A program made the position numbers and the translations under genes. This document shows, piece by piece, positions 44,774 through 56,277 of a stretch of DNA of 64,000 bases. Origin of the DNA: Costus lasius (Eukaryota > Streptophyta > Magnoliopsida > Zingiberales > Costaceae); the NCBI GenBank assembly GCA_027563935.2, contig CM050446.2:128542499-128606498 (forward strand), read 5' to 3'. How positions within the stretch are numbered: position 1 is the stretch's first letter; each line of letters starts with the position of its first letter. The notes under the pieces were generated by a model. The model saw only the letters and a list, made by a program, of their open reading frames with translations, was not told the origin of the DNA and searched no databases.

Positions 44774-46063
44774 TACGCGGACTTTGTAAATTTTTTGGCT
44801 ACTGATATTTTTCCACATGATTTGACATTTCAGATGAAAAAGAAATTCTTATCTGATGTACGACACTACTATTGGGACGATCTATATCTCTACCGACGTT
44901 GTGCTGACGGGCTTTTTAGAAGATGTATACCAGATTCAGAAATTTTTGATGTACTTTTGCAATGTCATTCTTCACCCTACGGTGGCCATGCTAGCGCTGA
45001 AAAGACAACATTCAAAGTTCTACAATCAGGACTATATTGGCCCACCATTTTCAGAGATGCTCGAAATTTTATTCAGAGATGTGATAGTTGCCAAAGGAGT
45101 GACAACATTTCTAAACGAGACGAACTCCCCCTCAACTACATTTTGGAAGTTGAAATATTCAATGTCTGGGGGATAGACTTTATGGGGCCATTTCCATCAT
45201 CGTGCGTCAACAAGTATATTCTAGTAGCTGTGGATTACGTCTCGAAATGGGTTGAAGCTACTGCTACTGCAACTTGTGATTCTCGAGTGGTATCAAGGAT
45301 GCTAAGGAAGACAATATTTCCACGATTTGGAGTCCCTAGGGTATTGATAAGCGATGGGGGATCCCATTTTTTTGAAAAGAAGTTTGAGGCTCTATTGAGA
45401 AAGTATGGGGTGAAGCATAAGGTTGCAACACCTTATCACCCCCAAACTAGCGGACAGGTCGAAGTCTCAAACCATGAGCTTAAACGTATCCTTGAAAAGA
45501 CAGTTTCTACATCAAGAAAGGATTGAGCCCTCAAATTGGACGACACTTTATGGGCCTATCGAACGACATTTAAGACTCCATTGGGAATGTCACCATTTCA
45601 GCTTATCTATGACAAATCTTGCTATCTACCAATGGAAATAGAGCACAGAGTGTATTGGGCTATTAAATTGCTGAACTATGATTTGAAATCCACAGAAGAG
45701 AGGAGGAAATTCCAGCTGAATGAGTTAGATGAAGTGAGAATGTTTGCTTATGAGAACTCCAAATTGTACAAGGAAAGAACAAAATTTTGGCATGACCGAC
45801 GCATTACGAAGAAAGAATTTAAAGAAGGAGACCAGGTTCTCCTATTCAATTCATGTCTCAGGCTCTTCCCTAGAAAGCTAAGGACACGTTGGTCAGGACC
45901 CTTTGTGATTCAAAAGGTTTATTCTCATGGAGCTATAACGATATGGAGCGAAAATTCTGGGAGTTTCACTGTAAATGGACAAAGGCTGAAGATTTACTAT
46001 GAATCTGAACCGGTTGAAAAGGGGAGTACTCAAACTCTCCTAGAACCTCCATCCTTTAATTAA
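44774..46063 (+). pseudogene. Athila integrase region
   Basis: It continues the previous frame after a TAG at 44771-44773. An HHCC zinc-binding part ([15 protein letters not shown] to CDSCQRS) is followed by a DDE core: GIDFMGPF (about 45173), [10 protein letters not shown] (about 45346) and [17 protein letters not shown] (about 45439). A TGA at 45524-45526 falls where Trp is expected in the DWALKLDD-type segment. The frame then runs to a TAA at 46063 with LWAYRTTFKTPLGMSPF, DRRITKKEFKEGDQVLL and RWSGPFVI, the usual C-terminal part. Confidence 0.92.
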
Positions 46064-47257
46064 TAAACTTATTGGTCAAGCTACCGACCTAAAAGTAGCG
46101 CTCCTTGGGAGGCAGCCCAAGAATCTGATGCTTTGTGTGTTTAGTTGTTTATAGCTTTTTATCTCTTTATGTTAAATTTTGTGATCTAGTTTACTATGCT
46201 TGGCAAGCATTTTTATTTATTTCTTTGCTTAATTCTGATGAACTTTGTCTGATCGTGAATGTAGGAATGATATACAGGAAGTTGGGAGCTGAAAAACTCT
46301 ATTTCTGGGATTTTTGGACAAATAAGGGATGGCCGTGTAATGCTACACGGCCGTATTTTAGAATTTCCATATATGGGATTTTTCTGCCGAGAAGAGCACA
46401 GCCGCGCCCGTGACATGATTTCTGGCTGTTCTTTGCAAACTTGATTTTTTCCGAGAAAAATACGGCCTAGGCCGTGCTACACTATACGGGCGTAATTTGA
46501 GTGACTATTTTTTGCCGAGGATTACACAACCGCACCTGTGCTTCATTTCATGGGTGTATTCTTTCTGAGCCTACTTTTTGCCGAGAACAATACTGCTGGT
46601 GCCGTATAATGGTATATGCCTGTATCTTCAAAGTCCCGAGGATTTCACAACTGCAGCTGTATTTTCTTGCTTGGGCATTCTTCTTCAACCAAGTTTTCAC
46701 CGAGAGAAATACGGGTATAGGTGTATTATGATATACGGCCGTAACTTCATCACTATTGCTGGTCAAAGCTGGTCAACACCTTTTCCTTCAAATTCATAGC
46801 CTAGGGTTTTCACGACACTCCCCGTGCGGCCGTGCCCTAGACCACACCAGCGACCGCCACGGCCCCTCTTCCGATTCTTCTCCGTCGCCGATCGGTGTCT
46901 CCAGCCTTCCAGCGAGTTCGCCGGAGTTCCTACTGCAGTCATTGCCCTTATTGCCCCCCTCTCTACACAAACAGCTTCCGACGTGCGACCTTGAAGGGAT
47001 TAGTGTCCTGTGCCATCCTCTCCGCTCCGCGACGTTTCTCCCCTCAGGCAACACTCTGATTTCTTATTTCTTAAAACGTTATGAAATCGATTTTCGCTTG
47101 AAGATTATTGAAAGCATTCTATCTATCGTCCGTTTTCGACCGAGATTCATCTAATATTCTGCTATCTGGTTTTCTGGAATACCCTGTTTCTGGGCTTCTC
47201 TGTTTTTATTCTTCTGCTCTGCGATGTTTCTCCCCTCAGCATTCTTCGTTGATATCC
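46064..47257 (+). other. Athila post-integrase non-coding region with repeated ACGGCC/GCCGAGA sequence
   Basis: It begins with the Athila string CTCCTTGGGAGGCAGCCCAAGAAT (46100-46124). Between about 46325 and 46745 several 80-90 bp units combine an ACGGCCGT-type near-palindrome with TTTTTGCCGAGAANAATAC. A GC-rich leader follows (46800-47040). No gene is supported. Confidence 0.7.
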
Positions 47258-48660
47258 ATGGCACCCAGACGAAAAGTTATGGCAAAGAAGCACACCTCCT
47301 GTCCTGGCACTTCCTCATCAAAGGGTCCTTCTTCATCTCGTTCAGGCCAACAACGGCAACCCCCTGCCGAAGCTCAACCAGCTGCCGCACCATATGGTTT
47401 TCCACTTCGTAATGCTGCCCAAGAGTCTGCTTGCGCTCTTATTCTACAACGCCAAATCATCAACACGCGCTATCTTGATACAGAAGCAATGAGTATGCTG
47501 GGACTTTATGAAGATGTTCAGTGGATGTATGAAAATATTGGATGACAGCAGTTCTTTGGATTACATCATACCACATATATACCACTGACTTTGGAATTCT
47601 TTAGTTCCTTAACCGTCAAAGTGAGTACATATGACGATGCAGATAAAGGTCGAGTTGCATTCCGCTTACAGGGGAAGGAATTCTCACTAACTCTCCAGCA
47701 TATCAACCAAATGTTTGGTTTTCCATAGGACAACACGCGACGGGCACCTCGGGTTTATAATGAAAGTGAATTTTGGAAGATCGTTAGTAACGACCACTAC
47801 TATTCTTCTAAGACAAGTCGTGCTAGTTCAATTAGTAACCCGGTACTCAGATACGTACATAGGGTGTTGGCACACACCATCTTCGGTAGAGGTGAAAGTG
47901 ATAGCATGGTACGCTCCACCGAGGTACTCTTCATTTGGGCAATGCTGCATGGATTTAAATTGAACTCTGCTTACTTTCTAGTCAAGCAACTCTATAAGGT
48001 AGCAAGAGCCCAGAAAGGAATGGTTGTCATGGGTGGACTCGTTACACACATTGTCTTAGCTTTAGGAGTCGACCCCACTGCTATGCCAAAAGCCAAAGGG
48101 CGTAACCGCATTGATTTGGACTCTTGCATTTCTATGAAGCTGAAGTGAAAGAGGGTGGTGACTATTGTCTAATTTTCAAGGGCAGCGGAATTACTATGCC
48201 ACTACCTAATCAAAGGCGTACCACTATACGTGATAAACAGAATTGGAACTTAGGGCCTGAGGTAGTTGAGGAGATCCCTACTCCTATTTCTACAGCTGCA
48301 CCGATACCACCACTAGGCAGATCATTTGGTTTTAGAACCTCCTCTTCCTCCTTTGCTCCAGAAGCGGAGGCAAGATGGAGTCGTATTGAAGAGAAGCTGG
48401 ACCACCGGCTCACTATCACCGAGGGTATTGGCGATACTTTGGTACATATGCACTCTGATATATCTAGCCTCCATGACGAAAATAGCGGGCTCAGCGATGA
48501 ACTAAAACACCAAGCAAAATTTATGAGTTCTTTCTGGGCGTCATTCAGTGATCTCAAGACGAAATTGCAGCCCGGTGATGATGATTCTGATGATATCCGG
48601 GGAGACGGCGATGACGATACAGACGGCGATGACGATGATGATGGTGATGGCACCTCTTAG
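47258..48660 (+). pseudogene. Athila third open region (post-integrase ORF)
   Basis: ATG at 47258 starts a basic, Ser-rich N-terminus (MAPRRKVMAKKH). Stops at 47543-47545 (TGA) and about 47728 (TAG) interrupt the same frame, which includes YIPLTLEFFSSLTV, VAFRLQGKEFSLTLQHINQM and FIWAMLHGFKLNSAYFLVKQ and ends at 48148. A second frame from about 48160 to 48660 has ARWSRIEEKLDHRL and a very acidic tail of about 30 residues. The region matches the ORF that many Athila elements carry after integrase, sometimes called env-like. No transmembrane segment is obvious here. Product function is not established. Confidence 0.75.
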
Positions 48661-49809
48661 TTTTTGTGAGTATCACAACCCATATTTTCCAAATTTTCTG
48701 CAATTCTTCTTTATAGCATAGAGGACTATGCTAAATTTCCGTCTGGGAGATATGTAGGGTATTTTTAGTATTTTGATGTTGTGATGTTCTTGACACAATG
48801 TTGTGATGATACTTTAAGATGCTATTTAGTTGCCTCCGATGATGAATCTATGGATGTTGATAGGATGCTGTGATGAAAATTTTTGATTTTGTGATGATGT
48901 GATGGTACTCTGATGTTATGATGGAATGATGGAATGTTATGATACTATTTTGTGATGCTATTTTGTTGTATCTGATGTTGGAATGTTCTTGAAATTTTTT
49001 TTTGTGAATTGCGATTTCACATGATGAATATTCAGGATACCATGGTATGAATGAAATTGTTCTATGTTTAACCTTGTCTCCTTGAATGCCAATTGTGATT
49101 AAGATAAATAAGTTCTTGTAATTAGTTTATTCGATGGATGACAATTGATGGGGAACATGTTCAATTTTATTAAGGTTTTCAAAACTTATGTGATGTTTTT
49201 GTTCTTCTGGTTAAGTGGATTGCTTTATTTATCTATGCGGTTTACCTGATTGCTTGTTGGTATGGATACTCAATGCATAACTCTCGCCACTTCACTGTAC
49301 AATTATCCTATCATATCATTTGCCCTCCACACTACAATTTAGGGCAATCATTTGAAAAAAAAAGGGCAAAGCCTTTATTGGAAAAGATTCTCTAACAAAA
49401 GTTTAGAGACACACAAACACAAAACTAAAAAAAACAAATAAATACGACAGAAGACAAAAGGGGTTTCTTTCATCAAGTTCTCTATTACATCAAGCTTTCC
49501 ACGTCAGCATTGAGTTTTTCATCCCAATTCGTGATCTTGGTAAGCTTAAATGGGTGGATGAAGTTTATTTATACGATCGAAGTTCATTGCCTTGCATAGG
49601 TTGCGAGTCCTTTTTGATCTTGGATTGTGGGACCTTCTCAATTTGACTTTTGACAATTTGCTAATTATTTTGAATTTTGAATCTTAGCATGGTTACTCTT
49701 TCCTTGGAGACAAGTTGTAAGCTAAGATCATTTTCTATCATCTCTGGTTTTTCTGTTTTCTGATTCTCATTGCTCGAGGGCAAGCAAGGATTTTAGTTTG
49801 GGAGAATTT
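48661..49809 (+). other. Athila 3' untranslated region and polypurine tract
   Basis: No coding sequence. The last bases before the LTR, TTTGGGAGAATT (49798-49809), are a good polypurine tract. Confidence 0.75.
48770..48990 (+). repeat. TGATG-rich low-complexity tract
   Basis: TGTGATG, TGATGTT and GATGCTATTTTG strings recur over about 220 bp in the untranslated region before the 3' LTR. Confidence 0.6.
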
Positions 49810-51294
49810 GATGTCTTGTCGTATGTTGCATTTCCTGATATATTTATTTCACGAATTAAGGCCTATTTTGTTACTTTTATATCTCTTTCAGCACTTATTT
49901 CCTTGTTATTTTCGGAATCTACACATTTCTTTGGCTTTCATGTGTTTAAGGTTAAATCACTTATCTATGGAGCTTAAAACTAGAAATAAAGTTATAAAGT
50001 GGTTAAGGAAGGAAAGACAAAGCTTCCTAGCAATTTTCAGCTCAAACTGACATTGTTACCGAAAATACGGCCTGCCCTTGAAAGTGTTCACGGCCGTATT
50101 TCTGACGACGAATATTTCATATCATTTTCGAGCAGTGATCGAAGACACGACCGTGAAACGCGGGAATGAAATTTTGGAGTCATGTTCGCTGAGAAGAATA
50201 CATGCTAGCCTGTGAAATAGAATACGCCCATGAAGTCAACTGCAGGCACAACACAGACTTTGGCCGAGAACTTCACGGGTCAGCCCAAGAAATGTTTCAC
50301 ACCCGTATTTTTATGAAGATCGTGACTCTTGGCATTTCTCCCTCGTTCCAAGTCAGATTTGGGTGATCTTGGTGTCGAAATGACGGAAATTAGAGGGGCT
50401 ACACATCAGAAACAAGAGGAAGTCGATCAGACATATAAAAGGAAACATTTTGGGGGAAAATGCATCGACTCTGGGAGGACAGCGAGGAGAAGGAGAACAA
50501 GGAAGAAGACAGTGCTTGGAACCAGATCTAGGGGGAAGTTAGCATTTTCTCCTCTATTTTCATCTTGTAACTCTTCTACCTTGTGTATTCCTTCATCTGA
50601 AAGAGATTTTAATCGAAACTATGCAAGTTGTAGCGTAAACACTCAATCGGATTTTTTTAGCGTAGCCCACTTTTCAATCTGTGAACTGATTGTGTTGCTT
50701 TTATGGGATTTTCTTGACTCTACTCGATCTTCACTGTGTTTATTCCATAATCTTCGACTTGATCAATCGAATTTTACTCTAGCCATCACGAGAAGTACTG
50801 AAAGGGAAAATTGTGACGCCTGATCTGTTTTGATTGGGCTGGTAGGTTTTGCCACGAAAGTAGGTAAAACGTGCCCGCGAAATTTATATTCTCCTGCACT
50901 CATTGGATCGACCCGGTTCGTTCTATCACGAAAGTAGAAAGACGGTCGGGTTTGGTACCAAGTTACATCGCCGAAAGGGGGTAACTTGTAAACTCGAGAA
51001 TTTCCGTGGTTTCAGATTATCTCTTGCAACATTTTTCATTTAGTTCCTGATTGTTGGTGTGATGAACCCCTTAAATCTGATTTTTCTCATAACAACTGTC
51101 TTTCTTTTGTTTTCGCTGTCAATTGGAGTTGTTTTAGTTGTTTACTTTATTTTGAACGTTAAACCGATAACACACTCAGTTACGAAGTCGTTTAGCTATT
51201 GAAATTAAGAATTATTGGTACTTGACTCAACCGTCCTCATGGGAACGATACTATATACTACGCGATAGAGCCGTTACGCTTGCGACGAGTATCA
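49810..51294 (+). repeat. Athila 3' LTR (1485 bp)
   Basis: Starts TGATGTCTTG and ends GAGTATCA. It holds a single copy of the segment that is triplicated in the 5' LTR. TATA box at 50434-50441. Confidence 0.95.
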
Positions 51295-51299
51295 CAGAC
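51295..51299. other. Target-site duplication CAGAC (right)
   Basis: Identical to 38307-38311. It directly follows the LTR end GAGTATCA. Confidence 0.9.
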
Positions 51300-51910
51300 T
51301 AAGGATAGGCAGTTAATACTGCATAAATGTGAAAAAATGTCCCTGGTTTCCCACCTCAACTCATGTGGTACAAATGTATGCAGACGAATTCAGGTTAGTG
51401 AACCATTTTCTAATTACACGGGATGATTTGAAATTTATAAAATCACAGAGACCGATTTGCAGCTCAAAGAAACCACGGGGGCAATTTTGAAAATGCTCTC
51501 ATGAATCTTAAATGACCTAGTTCTTTTCAACAGAGTTCATGGCTCGTAAGATATTAGTGATCAATAGAGTAATCAGGATATATGCTCTTTAAAATTTGTT
51601 CCAACACCACATTTATCACCAAAGAATTACGCTATTATTCCATCAATATGTTGAAGCTCCCATAGAAACTTCCCAAAGTATCTAAAGTTTTATGAAAGAA
51701 AGAATATTGTTAGACTGCATTTTGCCAGGTAGACTCATAATTTACTTTCTGCCAACAGCGGCTCAGTAGTGCCCATCTTACAAGAATGCAAATGTTCGTT
51801 CACATGCTCAGTTTAAATTAAATTTTGTTCTGCACAAGTAGCCTATAGCTGCTATGCTGTGGGAATCACTAAAAAGTTCCTCACAAATTTAAAGAAACGC
51901 AAACAAGCAT
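51300..51910. other. Intron-like sequence next to the WD40 exon
   Basis: No exon was recognised. If the Athila element is removed, this joins 38306 and would form an intron of roughly 0.65 kb between the WD40 exon and the degenerate exon at 38140-38262. Confidence 0.35.
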
Positions 51911-51960
51911 ACCTCATTGGGCTTGTCAATGTTCCAAGCATGCAAAGTTCCGTCTCCTGA
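51911..51960 (-). CDS. Exon of a WDR82/Swd2-like WD40 protein
   Basis: On the minus strand an acceptor CTGTAG, a 50-nt exon and a donor GTATGC. It encodes GSGDGTLHAWNIDKPNE, nearly the same as the WD40 blade GSGDGTLHAWNI-P-EV of plant WDR82/Swd2 (S2L) proteins, subunits of COMPASS histone H3K4 methyltransferase and of RNA 3'-end complexes. Phase: two leading bases, then 16 codons. The other exons of a WDR82 gene were not found upstream, so this is probably a relic or part of a gene with very long introns. The family call rests on one short exon. Confidence 0.5.
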
Positions 51961-53715
51961 ACCTACAGCAAGACATCAGAAGTAAGATTGTGTTCCACAG
52001 ATTCAGAAGTAAATTTTTTTCAATTTCAAATAGCAAACAGTAGTTAATGATGTACGGACAAAGGACCAGAACAAAAAGGTCTTACTTTCAAGAATTTATG
52101 ATTTGATTGTTAGTGAAATAAACCACATCTATAATATCTTATAAAAGGACTAGTATCCATTAAGCTAATAACAGCACAAAACACCAGCGACTAGCATATT
52201 TCCCTCCCTTTGAATGGAACTCTATTAGTAGATTAGTAGAATGCGAATGAGATGTAACAAAAGAACTTTCATAGATTACAAGGGAGTTTAGGAAGAACAA
52301 TGAAATAGGAGAATGGAAACTCCAGATCTGAAAGAGTGGGATGCGACGTAGAAGGATATAAAAGACCATCTTAATGAAGAACCATAAAAAATTCAACAGC
52401 TACAAATTCCATTGATTTACCGAAGTTAACAAAAGAACATTGTCATAGTTACATAGGCATGCAGCTTAAGTCCTTCACGTAGAATTAAGTCTTGGTATGC
52501 ATATGCACAATGTATCAATTTGATAGTTTATCAATACTGAATATATTGTAATATCCTTAACCTCACTAAAGATTTGAAGCTATCAACTAGTTCAGTTGGT
52601 AACTTTGCAATTGTCGACAATCAGTTTATGGAATAGAATGCCACTTGCACCACTCACCCTTATCTAAGGTTGGAAGTGCCTACAACTTAAGTCGCCTGAG
52701 ATCAATTTCTGCCTTACATGAATAATTCTCCACCTTTTTTAAAAGTCAAGCTCTAAACGCAAAGTCGTACAATTGAATCTTCCGTTGACAATATATCTTT
52801 AAACAAAGCTTGTATATTGAAAAAAAGAAATACTGGAGCAAACTACCTAAGCTACTTATTGTAACTCAAATATTAAATGTACTAACTAGATTAGCTACTA
52901 ATAAAATGAAATAATACATTAAACAAAGAGATGAGTTGCTTGTTAAAGTTTGTTGAAATCCAAATAAAAAGAATGATGAGGAATGTTATGATAAAAAAGT
53001 ATACAAAAGATGAATTCAGAAAGAAAAAGAAGCGGTTATAAATATCTTTAGCTGCCTGTGCATTATTTTGCAACGTTATCAGTGCAAAAACTGTTAAGCT
53101 TGATCAGATCACGTACCCATTAAAGGAATCTTGCTTGGAAATTTGCTATAATTATAGACACACATGCAGTAAAAGAGATCAAACAGGCAGACAAACATAG
53201 ACACACATGCAGTGACAACATAAAATTTTTATTTTTCTTATCAGATATAGATTGCCTCTCTTGCTTTACTAATTAACTAGTGCATGGAAAAGCATATAAT
53301 TTCTCATTCTTAAGATTTTGCACTTGTCTATGTGTTCACCCATTTGCATAGTTCTTTTGCTCATTTCCTCATGTACAAGGAAATTATGAACACAAGGACC
53401 TCCAACAAAACTACTATTGCAGGCTCTACCTTAGTTAATAAGCATATACCAAATCCAGAACAACACTCAAACCTAATGATAATAAAAAAAATCATTACCA
53501 ATTTTGCAATCGATTAAGATGAAAAGAGCAATATCCTTTCCACTGCGTTTGTAGTGATCATCGAACACCCGCTGGTAATTGATTGGTCCACTCTACCCCG
53601 TATTCATTCAAGCTCGAGTGTGCTGTATACAAAAACCAAAAAAAGAAAAAAAAGAAAATGAAGCAATAGAGAAAAGACCACTAAATCCCCAAATCAAAAA
53701 TTTAAAATAAATTAC
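51961..53715. other. AT-rich sequence, no exon recognised
   Basis: Short open frames on both strands show no domain. Near 53500-53625 a minus-strand segment (YQRVFDDHYKRSGKDIALF) is open but has no clear splice context. Confidence 0.35.
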
Positions 53716-53789
53716 CATCTTGAACTTTGGCGGCAGCTTTCCAGAAAAAGCAAGACACAGAGCTAATACTTGGCAGCAAGCCTCACGAA
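53716..53789 (-). CDS. Exon-like segment of an unidentified protein
   Basis: Minus strand: acceptor CTCTGCAG, 74 nt, donor GTAATT. It encodes VREACCQVLALCLAFSGKL and then PPKFKM. Splice sites and frame are clean. I cannot place the family or connect it with neighbours. Confidence 0.3.
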
Positions 53790-54084
53790 CTGCAGAGGCA
53801 ATTTTTAGTGTTATTGTCTAGTAAATTTAGACATGAAAGTACACCTCACTGTCTAGGAAAAAAGGCAACACTACAAGCAATGATAATTTCTAGGGATAAT
53901 GCAATAGTTTTTTATTTTTTTAAAAAATGATCATTTGTCCCCTTTAAGGATTTCCAAAATGAAGCCATTATTCTGAAGCAGAGATATTTGGGCTTTTGGA
54001 TAAGTTCTTGCAGGTGTGCATGAAGTGCACAAAATGGTAAAAGGCTTCATGTCGAAATAAAAAAAAAAAATTTCAAGAAGAAAC

Positions 54085-54895
54085 TTAAAAGTTGAGGCTT
54101 CGTGTCTCTTGGGAGAGCAGGGCACACAAGGATGCCAAACTTTTTTGCCGGAGCCACTAATGAATGCAGGCTACCTAATGACGATGCTCGCGTTGTAGTC
54201 TTCCCATCTCATGCCCATCAATGTATTCCTGCTAAAACAGAAAAAAGAAACAATAAGACTTCATAAAAAATACATTCGTAGATTTTGTAGAATGTAATCA
54301 TTCTACTCCACGTAACTAAAAATAATTGCTCATAAACCAATATTGTTCAGGGTATAAGGCATTTGAGGGCTCTGAATTTTCAACTGCTTAAAATTTAGGA
54401 TATCTATCATGTTCTAGCTATATATACCAACCCTCATAGCAAAAAGGTATTATTTAAACTGAAATTAAGAATTTTATAACTTGACAACTCACTCAAAATG
54501 ATGACAAATGAAGGGCCATGTCAACAAGCATACATAGATAACACTACTATAGGACTTCATTTATTTTTGAGAAATGATTAACAATATGAAGAAAAAATAT
54601 TTGAAACATTAGAATCTGACACCCAAAAGTAGTGTTAAAAGGAAATGAAAGAAAATTTATTTTAGAGGTATTACCTCATTGCACATATTATCAATATCCA
54701 TTGTTATCTTTATGTTGATTATTAGGTAACCTCAGTACACCCCCCAAGTAAATTTGACTCCAGAACCAACAAATGTTGTATGGACACAAGCCTAGATCCA
54801 TCATCTAGAACAAATACAAGGATGAAAAATAAGACGTTAACTACCTTATATGTTAACTCCCCATCCTGTTCAATCCGCTCCAGTGCCAACAGTAC
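54085..54895 (-). pseudogene. RING-H2 E3 ubiquitin ligase relic (HIP1/BRH-like)
   Basis: Three minus-strand pieces in order. 54845-54895 (51 nt between AG and GT) encodes VLLALERIEQDGELTYK. About 54730-54778 encodes a degenerate LLVLESNLLGG. 54085-54228, after acceptor TTTTAGCAG, encodes EYIDGHEMGRLQREHRH, then stop, VACIH, stop and WLRQKS. These follow the usual order of a plant RING-H2 protein (ALE-IEQ-GELTYEQLLVLE, then EEY-GDE-GRLQCEHRYHVACIQQWLR-KN-CP-C). In the RING exon the metal-binding Cys is Arg, the His is a stop and the last Cys pair is lost. It is clearly dead. Confidence 0.55.
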
Positions 54896-55178
54896 CTATG
54901 TATTCAACAACCTATATTCAGTTTCTAAATCCTTATTTCTAGTGTGAAGACATAAAAAATTTACTCAAAGAAATTGTAATAAAATATGAACGTGTAAATC
55001 ACTAGTATCCTTTCATATTTACAAGTCAAGTCCAAGGAACAAAATATCAATATTCATATATATAGTGTAGAATACCTCTATCTTTCGGACAAAAAAGCTA
55101 TTGGAGAAAACTTAAAAGCATCTACATGTGCAGGTAAGCAACAAAGAAAATAGTTTCATTCTTCAATAGTTCATTTTG
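54896..55178. other. AT-rich spacer
   Basis: Nothing is recognised. Confidence 0.35.
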
Positions 55179-55545
55179 TTTCTAGAAAGAAAATGCTATA
55201 TAGCTATGGTGTGTTTCTAGAAAGAAAATGCTATATAGCTATGGTGTATCTTCAATAGTTCAAAGTTGTACAATCATAGAAAGAAGTATTAAGGAAAAAA
55301 TATCTTGTGGGAAGCCTTTATATTTGTGCCCATTTATTATAAAATTGAAATTTGTAGGTAATGCATTTCCCAAGAGAATGTTTCTAGAAAGAAAATACTA
55401 TACAGCTATGGTGTATCTTCAATAGTTCAAAATTGTACAATCATAGAAAGAAGTATCAAGGAAAAAAAAATGTCATGTGGGCAACATTTACAGTTGTGCA
55501 TCATCATATAATTACAATCAAAATTTGTAGGTAGTACATTTCCCA
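55170..55545 (+). repeat. Nested tandem repeats (37 bp and about 175 bp)
   Basis: GTTTCTAGAAAGAAAATGCT followed by ATATAGCTATGGTGT occurs twice in direct succession (about 55177 and 55210) and again near 55378. There it opens a second copy of a unit that includes CTTCAATAGTTCAAANTTGT, ATCATAGAAAGAAGTAT and TTTCCCAAGAG. No coding content. Confidence 0.75.
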
Positions 55546-56277
55546 AGAGGAAAACTCCTGTCACATTACCTACCATCTCCTCTTTTATTATCATATCCAA
55601 GAAAATTCCTTCTCTTAAAAGGATTGTTTTTTTTCAAGTTTCAAAGAAAACTTTGAGGCAAGTCCCAGGATGTCCAATTTTTCATAAGGCCTCCCACATT
55701 TATGCCTGACATGCACTTATCCACGGTGATTGAGCATCTCCTTTGCATTTTAAAAAAAATCCCATCATTAAATTTTGGTGTGACCTGATCAAAAATAAAT
55801 ATTATAGATAAATGTGAGAATAACAATGATATAAAATTGCATATCAAAAATATAACAATTAATATATTAAGATCAACTAAGTCAAATTATATATCTTTTA
55901 ATTCAAAATAAGAAAATTTTAGTTCAAGTAGAAAATAAAGTTTATAAAACTTATACCTAATCACATGCTTGCTCATCTCGCTCCACTAAATCCTGAATGA
56001 GGAAAGTTAAAAATGATTATATCAAACTTTTTATTCTATAAATCAAGATCAGTCTACATCTTTGTAGTATCAATGCCATGCAAAACAGTAGCCCCCCTTT
56101 TTTTCAACATCTTTATATGAGTCCCCTTCTCCAACAAGCAATATTTGTTGTTCTGTAATACTTTTGCCATTTTTGTCTTGTCCTATTAAGTTTATAGTTT
56201 TTTCTTTCATTTTCAATCTTTTCATCTCCAATTTTGTGTTCTTCCCATACTTGTTTTGCCTTCTTTTTCACTTTTTC
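55546..56277. other. AT-rich sequence
   Basis: A minus-strand open segment at about 55660-55800 (ITVDKCMSGINVGGLMKNW) is exon-like but unidentified. Nothing else is supported. Confidence 0.3.

Larger units (their letters stand above)
38312..51294 (+). mobile_element. Ty3-gypsy retrotransposon, Athila lineage, full length but decayed
   Basis: Both LTRs are present (38312-40477 and 49810-51294), flanked by a perfect 5-bp target duplication CAGAC (38307-38311 and 51295-51299). The interior has an Asp-tRNA primer site, a long gag-protease frame, RT-RNase H-integrase (gypsy order), and a large post-integrase region with a third open region typical of Athila. The conserved string CTTGGGAGGCAGCCCAA follows pol. 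Nonsense codons and frameshifts occur in every coding part. The single clean target duplication shows it moved as a unit when it was active. Confidence 0.95.

Noticed and set aside
50329..50823. 164-codon plus frame
   Set aside because: Lies in the Athila 3' LTR. Its counterpart in the 5' LTR is partly in another frame.
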